Source: Tetracentron sinense (Eukaryota > Streptophyta > Magnoliopsida > Trochodendrales > Trochodendraceae). From it: DNA of 64,000 nt. Shown piece by piece: positions 22,920-34,034 of the stretch. The stretch's first letter is position 1. Every line of letters starts with the position of its first letter. The DNA lies in assembly GCA_015143295.1 (NCBI GenBank), contig CM026559.1, positions 23,016,826-23,080,825 of the forward strand, written 5' to 3'. The notes below the pieces were generated by a model that was not told the DNA's origin, searched no databases, and saw nothing but the letters and a program-made list of their open reading frames with translations. The position numbers and the translations under genes were made by a program.

Positions 22920-23360
22920 GGTTAGGGTTACTAACCGTGGTTGGGCAAGGTCCAAGGTGTGTTTATGGTCCTTAAGAATTGTTTAACATTTTTGGAAATT
23001 TTTCCTAAATTCCCAAGTTAAAGGGGCTAACCATGGTTAAAACATGAGTTTAAGTATGGTTAGTCTAGATAACCAAGGTTAGGCAATGTACAAAGTTGGA
23101 TTTGGATTAATATTACCTTTTTAGAATTTTCCTGACTTTTTGGGATTTTAACCAAGGTTTAAATGGGCTTAACCATGGTTAAACCAAGTGTTAACCATGG
23201 TTAAGCTCATCTAGCCATGGTTAAGCATGAGCATGTAATCCAAAAGTGAAGTTTTCTATAATTTTAGAATTTTTTGGATTTTTAAGAATTTTTCCAAGTT
23301 GGTTTAGTGAATTAACCATGGTTAACTCTTAATCATGGTTGAGTTAACCATGGTTAAGGT
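22920..23360. repeat. Repeated 14-bp palindrome TTAACCATGGTTAA
   Basis: At least six perfect or near-perfect copies with scattered spacing. Also seen at about 39914, 41250, 41680 and 41860 in Tat1 LTR1. Confidence 0.8.
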
Positions 23361-24309
23361 AAAGGGCAGGTCTAGTCAAACTTGGGATAGGCCCCAGGGG
23401 TCATGAAAAGTCCAATAGAGGGCCCCCATGGGCTATGGGCCCAGTGTAGGGCCTAAAAAAGAATAAAATTCACACTGCCAGTAAATGGATTACCAACTGT
23501 ATGGTAAATTTTTAACCAACTTTGGGGAGTCACAACTCCAGTTAGGAGAGGAGTTAAGGGGCCTACGACCTATGATCTTGAAGCCCAGGATGAGAGGAAC
23601 AAAATGAGCCTAGGGTGGGCCCCACAGTGTGCCAAAGTAGCACTGTTCAGCTGTCACATAAAATCATGAATGTCGACAATGGGATTGCCGACATTTTGGA
23701 CAGTCTCTGGTTTTTGGCATTTTAACCGTGGTTAAACTTAACTATGGTTCTCGAGGTCTTTAGGTGAAATATAGGGGAGACCCAGGGAGTCCTAATCCTG
23801 GCCTTGAAATGGCCCACAAGGTACTTAGGTGGGACCCACGAGCCCTGAAACAGCAAAGCTCCTGGGTGTTGGCACTGAGATTGCCGACACCATGCATTTT
23901 TTCCAGAAACTGAGATTTGCCCTACGAGGCTGTTATGGAGGTGTACCCAGGGGTTCCCTCATGGTATGAGGGACCCGCAGAACTCCCTAAAGCTACCGGG
24001 GATGGTATTGTACCCTGAAGAGATTCCCCACACCTATGATGAATGTGGGGGAGCTCCTTTAATGAGTTTTTTGCAAAATAGAATAAAAAAGTCCCCTAGA
24101 ATGGACTAGGGGCTCACAATAGCGTTAAAACAAATATACAAAGGGGTAGGGGGAAGCCCTACCCTGCCGGAGCTGGGAAGGTTGCTGGAGGTTTGTGGAG
24201 CTGTTAGGGCTTTCTGGGATGCCTGGGAAGAGGGCTGAGGGCTGGATTTTGAACAGGGCTTTGGGTATGGGTCGTGGAGTCGGTCTGAAGCCATGGAAGT
24301 GCACTGCCC

Positions 24310-24316
24310 TTTATAG
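24310..24316 (-). promoter_or_regulatory. TATA box of Tat solo LTR
   Basis: The minus strand reads CCTATAAAGG. Palindromes at 24465-24491 and 24513-24539 lie about 149-223 bp upstream. Confidence 0.6.
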
Positions 24317-24464
24317 GGGAGTCCTTTGGGGACACCCCTGGCACTAGGACGATGGTGGATGGGGCCATTAAGAGGTGGTGAGGTCGCTTGAGGCCGGGGG
24401 AGTGGGCAACAGGCCTGCACTATGCTGTACAAGGAGATGGTGTGCTGCAGGAAAGAAGATCAGT

Positions 24465-24539
24465 GGTGTCAGTAATGGAATTACTAACACCCCAAAGGCT
24501 TTGAAAATCTTGGGTGTCGGTTATACCATTGCCGACACC
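24465..24539. repeat. Two palindromes upstream of Tat LTR TATA
   Basis: GGTGTCAGTAAT..ATTACTAACACC at 24465-24491 and GGTGTCGG..(N)..GCCGACACC at 24513-24539. Related ones lie downstream of the TATA at about 23675-23697 and 23868-23892. At the same place Tat1 has a different palindrome (GGCGGTAGAT..TCTACCGC). Confidence 0.85.
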
Positions 24540-25929
24540 AAGGGGTTTTCACCCAACAAGCTTGGCCCAGGCGTGCATGCGGTACGGCTGGGTATTTTGA
24601 ATTTGTTGGGCCGGTGCTTAGGCCCAAACCGAGTTTGGACTTCTTAGGGGTTGTGGACCTAAGGCTTAAGCCCTAAGGGCCTAGGGCTTGGGTTCACCTA
24701 GGTTTTGTACTAGGGTTTGGTCTTAGGATTAACTAGGGTTAAAACCTAGGGTTAGGCTAGGGTTTACCTAGGGTTAGGTTTAACTAGGGTTAAAACCTAG
24801 GATTTGCTAGGGTTGATTCCTAGGGTCAAGGGGCCTTGGCTAGTGATTAACCATGGTTAGCTAGGGGTGTAAAAATCGGGTGCTTACAGGTAACATTGTA
24901 GGAAAATCATGCAAAGGTTGCGAAAGAGATATGATTTTCCAGTTCCTTGTAAACCTAATATTGTTCAAAGCCTCTAGAGTATTGGTTGGGCACCATACTT
25001 CATCTTGGCTTGCACATGTGTAGTTCTATAAGATAGTGTGATGAATCTCATTCACAGAGAGTGTTGACTCTTGTAATGCCCCAAAATCCCCCTTAGGAGT
25101 TACGGGTCTTTGGCGACGTCACTTACACTTAAAATCATCTGCAAAGAGTATACAAGGGAAGCTAAATAGTGAACTAAAAATTTCTTTAATAACTTGACTG
25201 TATTCCATGTTCAATCATTTACAATAACTGAATATAAACTACGACATGTACATAAAATCCTTAACATGAGTTACCAACTCAAACTGATACAAATATCCCC
25301 AAAAATAAAAACCCAAAATACATGTCTCTCCCTCTACATCACTCAACCATAAGGTCATATGTCAAGACCCCTATCATCCTCAAGAACATCCCAAGAAGGC
25401 TCCTACCCTCCATAATTCATCTCAATCTAATGCTCTGAGATACAATGTCGAATGAAACTGCCGACATAAATGTACGGCTGAGCATGGAATACTCAGCGTC
25501 TAGAAACTACTAGCTAACCATGTTATGAACTTCACATTACATATGTATTAAAGCAATTGACAATCTAAATAGCATAATCAATAATAATAATAAGAGTGCA
25601 GAAGCATAATACAATTTTATAAGCTTTGATTCTTGTCTTGATCTTTGATAGGTGGAATTCATTTTGTCTTGTCTTGCTCTTGAGAGGATCATAGTAGTCT
25701 TGTCTTAGTTCTTGTCTTGTAAGGATCATAATTGTTCATCTTTTCTTGTCATGTGTACATCGCGTATCTAGCTCGTGCTTGTTTTATCTCATTCTTGCAT
25801 AGATCATGTTTGTTACATCTTGTCTTGTCTTATTCTCCTTGAATCATGGTTTTCATGTCTAGCTCGTGCTTGTCTTGTTCATTTCATGTTTATCTTATGT
25901 TTCTTGTCTTATGTTGTTCTTGCATGGAG

Positions 25930-26590
25930 ACAGATGCTAGTACCCGTACCTGGTCATAGTATACTTGCATCCTCTCTTGTATTCTTCTTAACTTGCTTGT
26001 GAGTTTCTTATGATCTTACTTGCATGGAAACGGATGATAGTGCCTGTACCTGGTCATAGTACACTAACATCTTTCTTACTTATTTTTTAGGCGTATGCTA
26101 ATGCTCGTACCTGGTCATAGTACATTAGCATACTTTACTTCTTGACTTGGAAATGTATACCAATGCCCATACCTGGTCATAGTACACAGGCATACTTTTA
26201 TATCTGGAGACAGACACTAGTACCCGTACCTGGTCATAGTATACTAGTATCCTCTCATGATTGTCACTGATGTTAATGCCCGTACCTGATCATAGTACAT
26301 TAACATCATTTATTACTTTTCTTGGAAACAGATGACAGTGCCCGTACCTGGTCATAGTACACTGACATCATTTCATTCTTGTCTTGTAAACGTGTGTTTG
26401 TGCCCGTACCTGGTCATAGTACACTAACACACTTAATTCTTAGAAACAAATACTAGTGCCCGTACCTGGTCATAGTACACTAGTATCCTTTCATATTCTT
26501 GCTTGTGAACTTTCTTTTCATTCCTTGTGAATTTGTCTTGTCTTGGAAACGTATATTAGTGCCCATACCCTAGTCATAGTACACTAACAT
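25930..26590. repeat. Tandem repeat with core CCTGGTCATAGTACACTA, about 10 copies
   Basis: Core GCCCGTACCTGGTCATAGTA recurs ten times, mostly 52-70 bp apart with diverged spacers. It occupies the place of the different tandem repeats at 485-790 and 31988-32182. Confidence 0.85.
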
Positions 26591-27768
26591 ACTTTCTTAT
26601 TCTTTCTTGTGAGTCGTGCTCGTTCTTGATCTTGGAAAATCATGTTTGTTCTTGATTTAGTATACTCGTTTGATTGTGAGAAATCATGCTTGTTCGTGTT
26701 ATTGGGAAATCATATTTATTCTTGATCTTAGGAGAATCATGTTTCATTCGTGTTCTTGAGGAGTCATGTGTGATCATGGTCTTGAAACATCATGTTTGTC
26801 CTTATTCGTGGTAACTCATGCTTGGTTAATCTTGGGAAATCATGTTTGAGTGGCGTCATACACAAGGAAACGTCAAACACATAGTATTGGGTGTGTGCAT
26901 ATGCTTGGTGTATGGTTAAGGAAAACAAGGAGTCATACCAATCCATAAGCATAGTTAGGGAAAACTAAGAAATCATCCTACTACATATGCAATTTAGGGA
27001 AAACAAGGAAATTATATCCATACAACATGCATAGCATATGTTTTATGTATACAAGGCCCTAGGCCATAGATTAACCCAAAACATTCATCAACCCTAGATC
27101 TAACATGATTTTATTTGTGAGCATTGCACAAAATGGAGATTGAGTAGAATGTTCTACTCTATCATCAAAACCCCATCCCTTCATCCCCTCTTAAATTAAG
27201 GAATTCCTAGCAAAACGTTTATAAGAGTGTATTCATACTCTCATTATCAACACCCTTCCCATTTGTCTTCTTTAATCAAAAATCATACATCAAAATGTAT
27301 TTTGCATACATGAATCATAACCTAGTTAGTTAGTAACTAGTATTGCTTCAATCATCAAGACAAGGGTTTATCATCTTAGAAATTATGGGGAAATTCCAAC
27401 ATGAAAAGCTAGTAGAGTGTTATACCTTAAAGAGATCAAATCTCCACTTGAGGATGCTTTGGAACCGAGATCCAAGCTTGAAGAAGGGAGATCCTAGCTT
27501 GAATGGCCTTAGAGAAGAGGATTCGAGCTCCTCTTGATCCTCTCACGAAATCCCCTTTTGTGATTGTTTACTTGTGGCTTAGCTTGTGAGAAAAGCCTTG
27601 GCTTGCACAATCCTTGCTCCCCTTTTGGTCTTTGAGAAGCTTGAAGATTTAATTTGGGGTTTCCTTGATCTTGAGAGAAATCCCCCTTTGGAAACCCTAG
27701 ATTTTTTTCCCTTTCTCTCTCAATCTCCCTTAGGTTTTAGGTTATCCAAAACCCCCCACCTAGTTGTC

Positions 27769-27777
27769 CATTTATAG
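27769..27777 (-). promoter_or_regulatory. TATA box of Tekay-like LTR
   Basis: The minus strand reads GGCTATAAATGG, about 57 bp downstream of the palindrome array. Confidence 0.6.
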
Positions 27778-27833
27778 CCAAAGGGGTTGAAACCCCAAAG
27801 AAAAACTCGCACAAAAATTCTAGTTTGTGCTTC

Positions 27834-27985
27834 TACGATCGTTCGTAGGCTTCCTACGATCGATCATAGGTTTCCCAGTGGGTTTACAGCATTTTTGGGG
27901 CCTTACGATCGATCGTAGCAACTCTACGATCGTTCGTAGCGTCGCTACGATCGTTCGTGGGTCATTTACAAACGATCGTACCTGG
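27834..27985. repeat. Palindrome array TACGATCGATCGTA
   Basis: Six or seven units of CTACGATCGTTCGTAG / CTACGATCGATCGTAG separated by 5-40 bp. Analogous in place to 1776-1975 and 33102-33296 but with different arms (TACGATCGTA instead of ACCGATCGGT). Confidence 0.88.
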
Positions 27986-28394
27986 GACAGAAAATTTCTA
28001 GATTTTTCGACTTTAGTATTTCGACCATAACTTTTGACTCTCTCGTCGGATTTTGACGATTCAACGTTGGATTCGTCTATCGAAGAGGAACAAGTTTGAT
28101 GTTTTACAAATTTTCTAATTCTTCTTTCTTCATGGACCAAATTGCCTCCAAAGATGACTGATCTGCAAATGGACTTCAACAGTCCAGATTTGCAGTAGAC
28201 CCGGTTTCCGAAACCGGACACTTGACTTAACTCCGACTCAAAATCTGGAAAAGTGATAAACATGAACCTTGAAAAGGGTTTAAATACCTTTCCAAAAATT
28301 CAAGAATCTTTAGATTCCGATAAGCAGTGCAAAACTATGTCTCCTTAAAGTCGAGGGTATGTAAAGCCATCATTTTTCTTTTGAACTTCGATCA

Positions 28395-28765
28395 CTTAGA
28401 GTGTTTCACACTCTTGTTTTAACACCCTTAAGCCATTCCTAAAGGTCCGTAGGACCCTAACATAATTTCTAACATATCCACGGAAAGAAAAAGCCCCCCC
28501 ATGAACATCAAGATTCATGTGGCCCTAACACCAAAACACTTAGGGTATTTCATACCCTTGACTTTAAAACACTTAGAGTATTCTTATACTCAGTGTTTCT
28601 AAGCTACACATACTCCTACCCAATTAACTCAAGGTAAAGACCCTCATTATAGCTTATTCTACAACCATAACAGTACAAGAAAACTTTTAACCTTCACAAC
28701 CCATGAACCGACACTATTCACAGCACTATTCACCTAACGCTTAGAGTATGTCTTCTACTCCTTGC
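28395..28765. repeat. Second palindrome family AGAGTATTTCATACTCT in the LTR
   Basis: Four imperfect palindromes: TAGAGTGTTTCACACTCTT (28395-28415), AGGGTATTTCATACCCTTG (about 28542-28560), ACACTTAGAGTA..ACTCAGTGT (28570-28597) and TTAGAGTATGTCTTCTACTC (28741-28760). Confidence 0.7.
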
Positions 28766-30300
28766 TTGCTTTCTCAAAAACATTTCATATCCCTTGATTC
28801 ATACACTAAACCCACATCACACTCAGGCCATGAGGAACCCTCACTCTCATTAACCAAACCCAACTTATAATAAAGGCCTTTGGCCCTTCCAATACTAGTG
28901 CCCTCGGCACTATTCACTCACATGAATAGTGCTTGCATATGAACAGTGCTTGTAGAAAATCCAGGGCTCTACAACTCTTGACTAACATGTTAGTATATGT
29001 AGTAAGTACATAATACTAAACGAGGTCACTAGTGGATACCCTATAGAATACAGTGTCAGATTGTATTAGGGTTATCCATTCGACAAATTGTCCTTAGACC
29101 TAAGAGGTTAACATCTTCTCAAACATCTGTCTATATGGCTTTGATGTGCTAATCGGTAATATCCAATTCACAGGATTAACTCTAGGTACGTTGGGTCATG
29201 TACATAATGTTTGGAGAAGTATGTAAACACTCAATAAGGAATCCACTACTCCTTAATTGGAGATAATGATATCAAGGTGATACTTGTTGAACTGAACTGT
29301 TAAATCCAGTACTGGTGCTTTTCGGTAAAATGGTCTTTATCGAAGTTGAGATTTTTCAATATGGAAAAGTATATATAAATATATATATGTCAGTTCTTTT
29401 CTAATGTTTCTTCAAAAATATTTTGGAAGTTTAGTTCATAAAGTATTCATGAGAAAGAGTTCTATTCATAAGCTAGGGACTAGACAGTGGACTTGTTCTA
29501 ATCCCAGAAGCTTATATGTGATAACGGATTGTGGAAGGATTTATTTGTAAATATATTGTGGGATAGTACTTACAAGCAATTCTCTAATTTCTGGAGGTTA
29601 GTCACATTGTGTTAATGGACATTATTGTGATTGGTGAAAGTCCAGGGACATAGATAAAATTCTATGATCCTAATGGAGTTATGGAAAAGTGTTTCCTAGT
29701 AATAAGGTTTTAACCAAAAAGGTTAAGCACTTGATCCCACAACCAGAAATAGGAGATCCTTTTAGATCCTACACACTAGGACCTTCTCAAGGCTTTTAAT
29801 TTAATTTAGAATTAAATTAATTAATTTCTCCATGTAATTCACTATATGGTATAGTGAAGCTCTTATCGGTGAAATCACATAAGATGTGATTAACCAAATG
29901 GGTAGGTCCCATATGGGATTTTAATAAAGATCAAAAGGTGATATCACATGAGTTTGGAACTCAATAAGGGGCGTGAGATAGCGGGGCCCACTAAGGATGG
30001 GATGCCCACTTCAAGGTTGACCCTAACTAATTAGTTAGTTGACCTTATCCAATTAGTTGGTTAGTAATGTTTATCTCCTAATAGTTAGGGAAAATTACTT
30101 GGTTTCTAATTAATGTTTTCTTATTATAAGATAAAGATAAGATTAGTTTGTTACTAATTAATTATCCTAATAGATAAGGATAAGATTAGTTTCTTACTAA
30201 AGGATAAGGTTAGTTTCTAATTATGATAAATCCTCTCTTGTTGTGTTTCTTATTTGGTTTTGCAATCTAGAATTTAGGAAAAAAAACAACACCTCCATTT

Positions 30301-30508
30301 TGAGATCTTCAATTGTTTTTTCTATTTCTCTAAGGCCCCTTCCCCCACTCCTTTTCAATGATCAATTTAAGGAAAGGAAACAATCGTCAGGTGTTTGGGC
30401 GATGATGATGTTAGTTACAACCATGTTGGAGGTTTGATAATTTTTTGTATTTCGAAGTTTTGGCTAATTCTATAGGTTTTGCTTTCATCCTCTCTTTTCA
30501 CGTGGCGG
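30301..30508. other. Sequence ahead of the TRIM insertion, possible 5' leader
   Basis: No ORF of note. It includes CACGTGGC (30499-30506), a G-box-like motif, 5 bp of which became the TSD GGCGG. Removing the TRIM would bring this stretch directly in front of the ATG at 34035. Confidence 0.4.
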
Positions 30509-30767
30509 TGTTATGTAACTTGAGGTTACTTCGAGGGTAACCGACCTCCTTGGTGTTACTTCGAGGGTAATAGACCTCCATAAAAGAAAATCTCTTATTT
30601 TAATTGATTGATAGATACCCAATTACAGATTTAAGATAAGTTTAAATAGAGAAGACTCTTTTTCATAACCACCCACTACCTATAACTAACCCTTAACTCT
30701 AACCAACCACTAACCCTAACCAATTCTAACTCTAATTCTAACTAACCCTAACTCTAGTCACGTAACA
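30509..30767 (-). repeat. Left LTR of the miniature element
   Basis: 259 bp; almost the same as 31307-31339 joined with 33802-34027. Contains telomere-like CTAACCCTAACC runs at 30690-30755. Confidence 0.92.
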
Positions 30768-30778
30768 TACCCTTCCCC

Positions 30779-31280
30779 TTACAGAAATCTTGTCCTCAAG
30801 ATTTTTTTTTTTTTTTTTACATAAACAAAAATCCCCAAGTAAAAATCCACCATTTGAATGTGGAGCGTGGTGGTATGTGGCGCATGATGCCATTCTAAAG
30901 TAGGTGGGATGCTTTTGAAGATAGATGCTCGCATTATGCTCATTTCACTTCGAAGTGAAGCAGTGGACTCTTTTGTAGTAATTTCCTCCAAAATGTCTTT
31001 GGCCTCGAAGACTTGGTGTTTTTGTTGTTCTTGGAGATTGTACTTGTCAACTGGATCGTGTTCTTCCACATAAGCGGAAATCAAACTCTTTGTCCTCAAT
31101 TTCTCCTTCGTACTGGTGGCTTGAAATTGGTTTGGGCAAAGGACTGGCTGCATTTAGTTTGAAATCCTTGACCATTACTTTCCGTAGTAATTCCTATAGC
31201 AACTTACTATTATTTTCAGTTGTCTCCTTCAATTCTCTCATCGTTTCTTCAAACTTGTCGATTCTAGGATCTCTCGCCAT
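30779..31280 (-). pseudogene. Gag remnant of the miniature element
   Basis: Starts MARDPRIDKFEETMRELKET at 31280 on the minus strand and meets a stop at 31194. A second frame (31153-30779) continues to a Lys-rich end close to the purine tract. The charged helix at the start resembles the N-terminus of LTR-element gag proteins. No zinc knuckle, protease or RT is present, so the element depends on others. Confidence 0.6.
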
Positions 31281-31293
31281 TGTAGGACCTTCC

Positions 31294-31306
31294 GCTCTAA
31301 TACCAC
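31294..31306 (-). other. Primer-binding site of the miniature element
   Basis: The minus strand reads GTGGTATTAGAGC, one base off the common initiator tRNA-Met site. Confidence 0.8.
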
Positions 31307-31987
31307 TGTTATGTAACTTAAGGTTACTTCGAGGGTAACTGTAACGACCCCAAAATCCTACAAGGCTAAAATAGGACTTTAGAATCGCCACATTACTTAA
31401 ACCTGCTTAAAAACCCTGCATACAAGGCATACTACACGAGTCTCCAAAAATGAGGATAGTAAAATTCCGACCATAAAAAGTCAAACCATCCTATACAATA
31501 ATAGTCCACACACCATAGCTCATCATAACGAAAATAGTCTAAAATATCCACCCGGTAAATAACTAAGGCAACATCAACTAGAAGTCAAAAGTCTAATACA
31601 ACATTTTCTTCCAAAAAGAAATGCTAAAACTACTCAATAGGGATAACTGTCAAAATCCCTAGCCTACCCCTCAGGAAGCTCACCTTCTCCCTCTTCTTCG
31701 GCGTACACCTCCTCGGTCCACGGCTCTTCTCCTAAACCTAAAAACAATGACAGGTCGACTGAGTTTGGAATACTCAGTGGATAAACAAACTAACAACAAC
31801 ATAAGATAGCATGAGCAATAACAATATCATAACTCAGTTTATCTAAGCTTACTCATAATAATTTTGCGTAAAATAGGCATAATCAGAGCACGTAGCATAT
31901 AACATGTCATAACATCATCTTAACTCGTGTACTTGTGCAATTCTTATCCATGAACTTAACTTAACATATGCATAGACTCATACATGC

Positions 31988-32182
31988 ATGATTCATAGTG
32001 TGTTTGTCCTGACAACGCATAATCATAGTGTTTTGTCCCGGCAACGTATAATTCATAGTGTTCGACAACGCGTAGAGTGGATGTTCGTCATGGGGGATCA
32101 TTCTTTCATAGCATAACATGAGTGCGACAACGCGTAGAGTGGATGTTCATAGTGGGGGATCATTCTTTCATGGCATAATTCG
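31988..32182. repeat. Tandem repeat in Tekay-like LTR
   Basis: Units around ATAGTGTTTTGTCCCGGCAACG and then 'GCGACAACGCGTAGAGTGGA...GGGGGATCATTCTTTCAT' repeated twice. Confidence 0.75.
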
Positions 32183-33030
32183 TGACATATTCGTATCCAA
32201 TACATGCATGCTTGTGAGACAAGTGGACTCATGAGACTTGAATACTTACCATGAGAGTGCACGTGTGCGTGAGTGTCGTGATTGGAATTCAAATGAGTCA
32301 TCCCTTAGATTTCAATCTTCCGCTAGGAAACTCCACTAGGTTACATCTCCCTAGTTAGAGAATTCCCAACGTGGAGGATTTTTCTCTAAGGTTTGGCCTA
32401 CCCGAATACCGATCACCATACAAGTAAATAGAGCATAATTTATCATAACAACACAATATTCATTTAACTTAATTTCTTCATAATCAAAAGCATCATACTA
32501 ATATTTAGCATTCTTAGACATTTCAACAAACATGTAGAGTGCATTAATTATGGATACTTTGCCCTTTCTCATTCTTAACATTTCATCATACAATAATCCA
32601 TCCACACAACCCAAACATACTCCATATCCATACATTCATCCCAATCCTCCATAGTATTTCCCTTCCTCCATTCAATCCATCTATGGTATAAATCCATTTT
32701 CATCTCTAGTAAGCTTAATCCATACATAATTAGGGAAAACAAGTCAAATTATCATTTCTATCATTCATATTAAACTAATATTCATCAAACTTCATTAATA
32801 GAGTTGAGTTAGGGAGTTTATTGACCTTAGGGATCCTTCCCTTGGATCCAAATCGCTCACAAGATGATTTAGGGAAGCTTTGAGGACAATCTCCAAGCTT
32901 TCCTCTAAATCTTCTAACAATCTCATTCTTCTCCAAGCAACCCCTCTCAAAACCCTAGATTTTCTCCCCCTTTTTGCCAAATTAGGTTAGAAATAGGTAG
33001 AGTATTTTAATATCTCGAGTAGGACCCCCT

Positions 33031-33038
33031 ATTTATAG
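33031..33038 (-). promoter_or_regulatory. TATA box of Tekay-like LTR
   Basis: The minus strand reads GGCTATAAATAGG, about 65 bp downstream of the palindrome array. Confidence 0.6.
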
Positions 33039-33101
33039 CCCCAAGGGTTGATGACCCAAAAGACCAAAAAGTCCTTACTAAAATTCTGTCAAAAACACGA
33101 A

Positions 33102-33296
33102 AGACCGATCGATCGGTGGTTATGACCGAGCGATCGGTCGCCTACCGATCGATCGGTGTTTATGACCGAGCGATTGGTCAAAAACACACTCTCTGGAAAA
33201 TTTCCCCATACAAAAATTTTGGACCAGTCGATAACTACCGATCGATCGGTTTTGGACCGATAGATCGCTACTCCTGACCGAGCGATCGGTGTTCTG
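33102..33296. repeat. Palindrome array ACCGATCGATCGGT
   Basis: About eight units including three copies of CCGATCGATCGGT and several GACCGAGCGATCGGTC-type units; homologous to 1776-1975. Confidence 0.9.
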
Positions 33297-34034
33297 TAGA
33301 TTTTTGACCTACTCTACTATTTTGGCCATAACTTTTGACTCGTTCGTCGGATTTCGACGATTCAACTTGCGTTGGATTCGTCTTTTGAAAATGAACATTT
33401 CTAGCATTTTAGAATTTCCAAATTTTACCTTATTTATGGACCAAAAACTCCCCAAAGTTGACTGATTTGCAATTCCATCAGACAAAACCTCAGAAAACCC
33501 ATTTTTGACTTAGTTTAGACTAAAAATAAGGAAAAACATTAAACATGAATCTCGAAGAGGGTTTCAATACCTTTCTAATGGTTTAAGAATCACTCAATTC
33601 TGATAAACGTGCCAAAACTAGAGCTTCCTAAAGTTCAAGGTGTGTTATGACATCCTTCCGATTACAAGTTTAAATAAGCCTTAATCACACTATACCAATT
33701 AGATATAAATTTCATAAACATTAAAACATCATAAGGACTATAATACCCCTAATGCAATGCAATAAAAACATGAAAAAAAAGATTCGGGTCTCTACAGTAA
33801 CCGACCTCCTTGGTGTTACTTCGAGGGTAACAGACCTCCATAAGAGAAAATCTCTTATTTTAATTGCTTGATAGATACCCAATTACAGATTTAAAATAAG
33901 TTTAAATAGAGAATACTCATTTTCATAACCACCCACTACCTATAACTAACCCCTAACTCTAACCAACCACTAACCCTAACCAATTCTAACTCTAACTCTA
34001 ACTAACCCTAACTCTAGTCACGTAACAGGCGGCC

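Larger units (their letters stand above)
21974..24888 (-). mobile_element. Solo LTR of a Tat-type Gypsy element
   Basis: 2915 bp flanked by GGTAA (21969-21973 and 24889-24893). Ends TGTGAGCACGG and GGTGCTTACA are the reverse complement of the LTR ends of the complete Tat element at 39886-57271. Internal order also matches in reverse: 'GTTAGGCACCCCGG', a CCGGTAGG repeat, TTAACCATGGTTAA units, palindromes, TATA (24310-24316), more palindromes, and AGGGTTAAAACCTAG runs. ORFs inside are not genes. Confidence 0.93.
25072..28973 (-). mobile_element. Tekay-like Gypsy solo LTR, 3.9 kb
   Basis: Starts TGTAATGCCCCAAAATCC, ends GGGCTCTACA, flanked by ACTCT (25067-25071 and 28974-28978). Shares modules with 1-2239 and 31340-33796: the GTACGGCTGAGCATGGAATA block, a tandem repeat, a CGATCG palindrome array, a minus-strand TATA (27769-27777), and 'ACTTTTGACTC(T/G)(C/T)TCGTCGGA'. 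No coding domain, so a solo LTR. The lineage is inferred. Confidence 0.88.
21834..30300 (+). mobile_element. Copia-type LTR split by two solo LTRs
   Basis: Begins TGTTGGACATATATGCC, like the LTR at 17764. Its pieces are 21834-21973, 24889-25071 and 28974 to about 30300. The joins are proven by TSDs GGTAA and ACTCT. Shared segments with the 17764 LTR include 'AAAATCATG...GATTTTCCAGTTCCTTGTA'. The right edge is uncertain and the TATA/leader part seems to be missing or diverged. No coding domain. Confidence 0.6.
31340..33796 (-). mobile_element. Tekay-like Gypsy solo LTR nested in the miniature LTR
   Basis: 2457 bp starting TGTAACGACCCCAAAATCC and ending GGGTCTCTACA, flanked by GTAAC (31335-31339 and 33797-33801). 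Minus-strand TATA at 33031-33038. Same subfamily as 1-2239. No coding domain. Confidence 0.93.
30509..34027 (-). mobile_element. Miniature LTR retrotransposon (TRIM/LARD-like), itself interrupted
   Basis: LTRs of 259 bp start TGTTATGTAAC and end GTCACGTAACA. The TSD GGCGG is at 30504-30508 and 34028-34032. On the minus strand the primer site GTGGTATTAGAGC lies beside the right LTR (31294-31306) and the purine tract AAGGGGAAGGG beside the left. The internal part is only about 540 bp. It encodes a gag-like start (MARDPRIDKFEETMREL at 31280 on the minus strand) running into a remnant ending LRTRFL. It looks like a deletion derivative of a larger element that joins the gag start to the 3' end. 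A solo LTR (31340-33796) sits in the right LTR. Confidence 0.9.
31307..34027 (-). repeat. Right LTR of the miniature element, split
   Basis: Pieces 31307-31339 and 33802-34027; the duplicated GTAAC at 33797-33801 belongs to the nested insertion. Confidence 0.9.

Noticed and set aside
25930..26590. Regular repeats with unique spacers, CRISPR-like at first sight
   Set aside because: Spacing varies widely, units are degenerate, and the array lies inside a plant LTR bounded by a TSD.
30690..34015. Interstitial telomere from CTAACCCTAACC runs
   Set aside because: Both copies are within the two LTRs of one element and are degenerate; it is an LTR feature.
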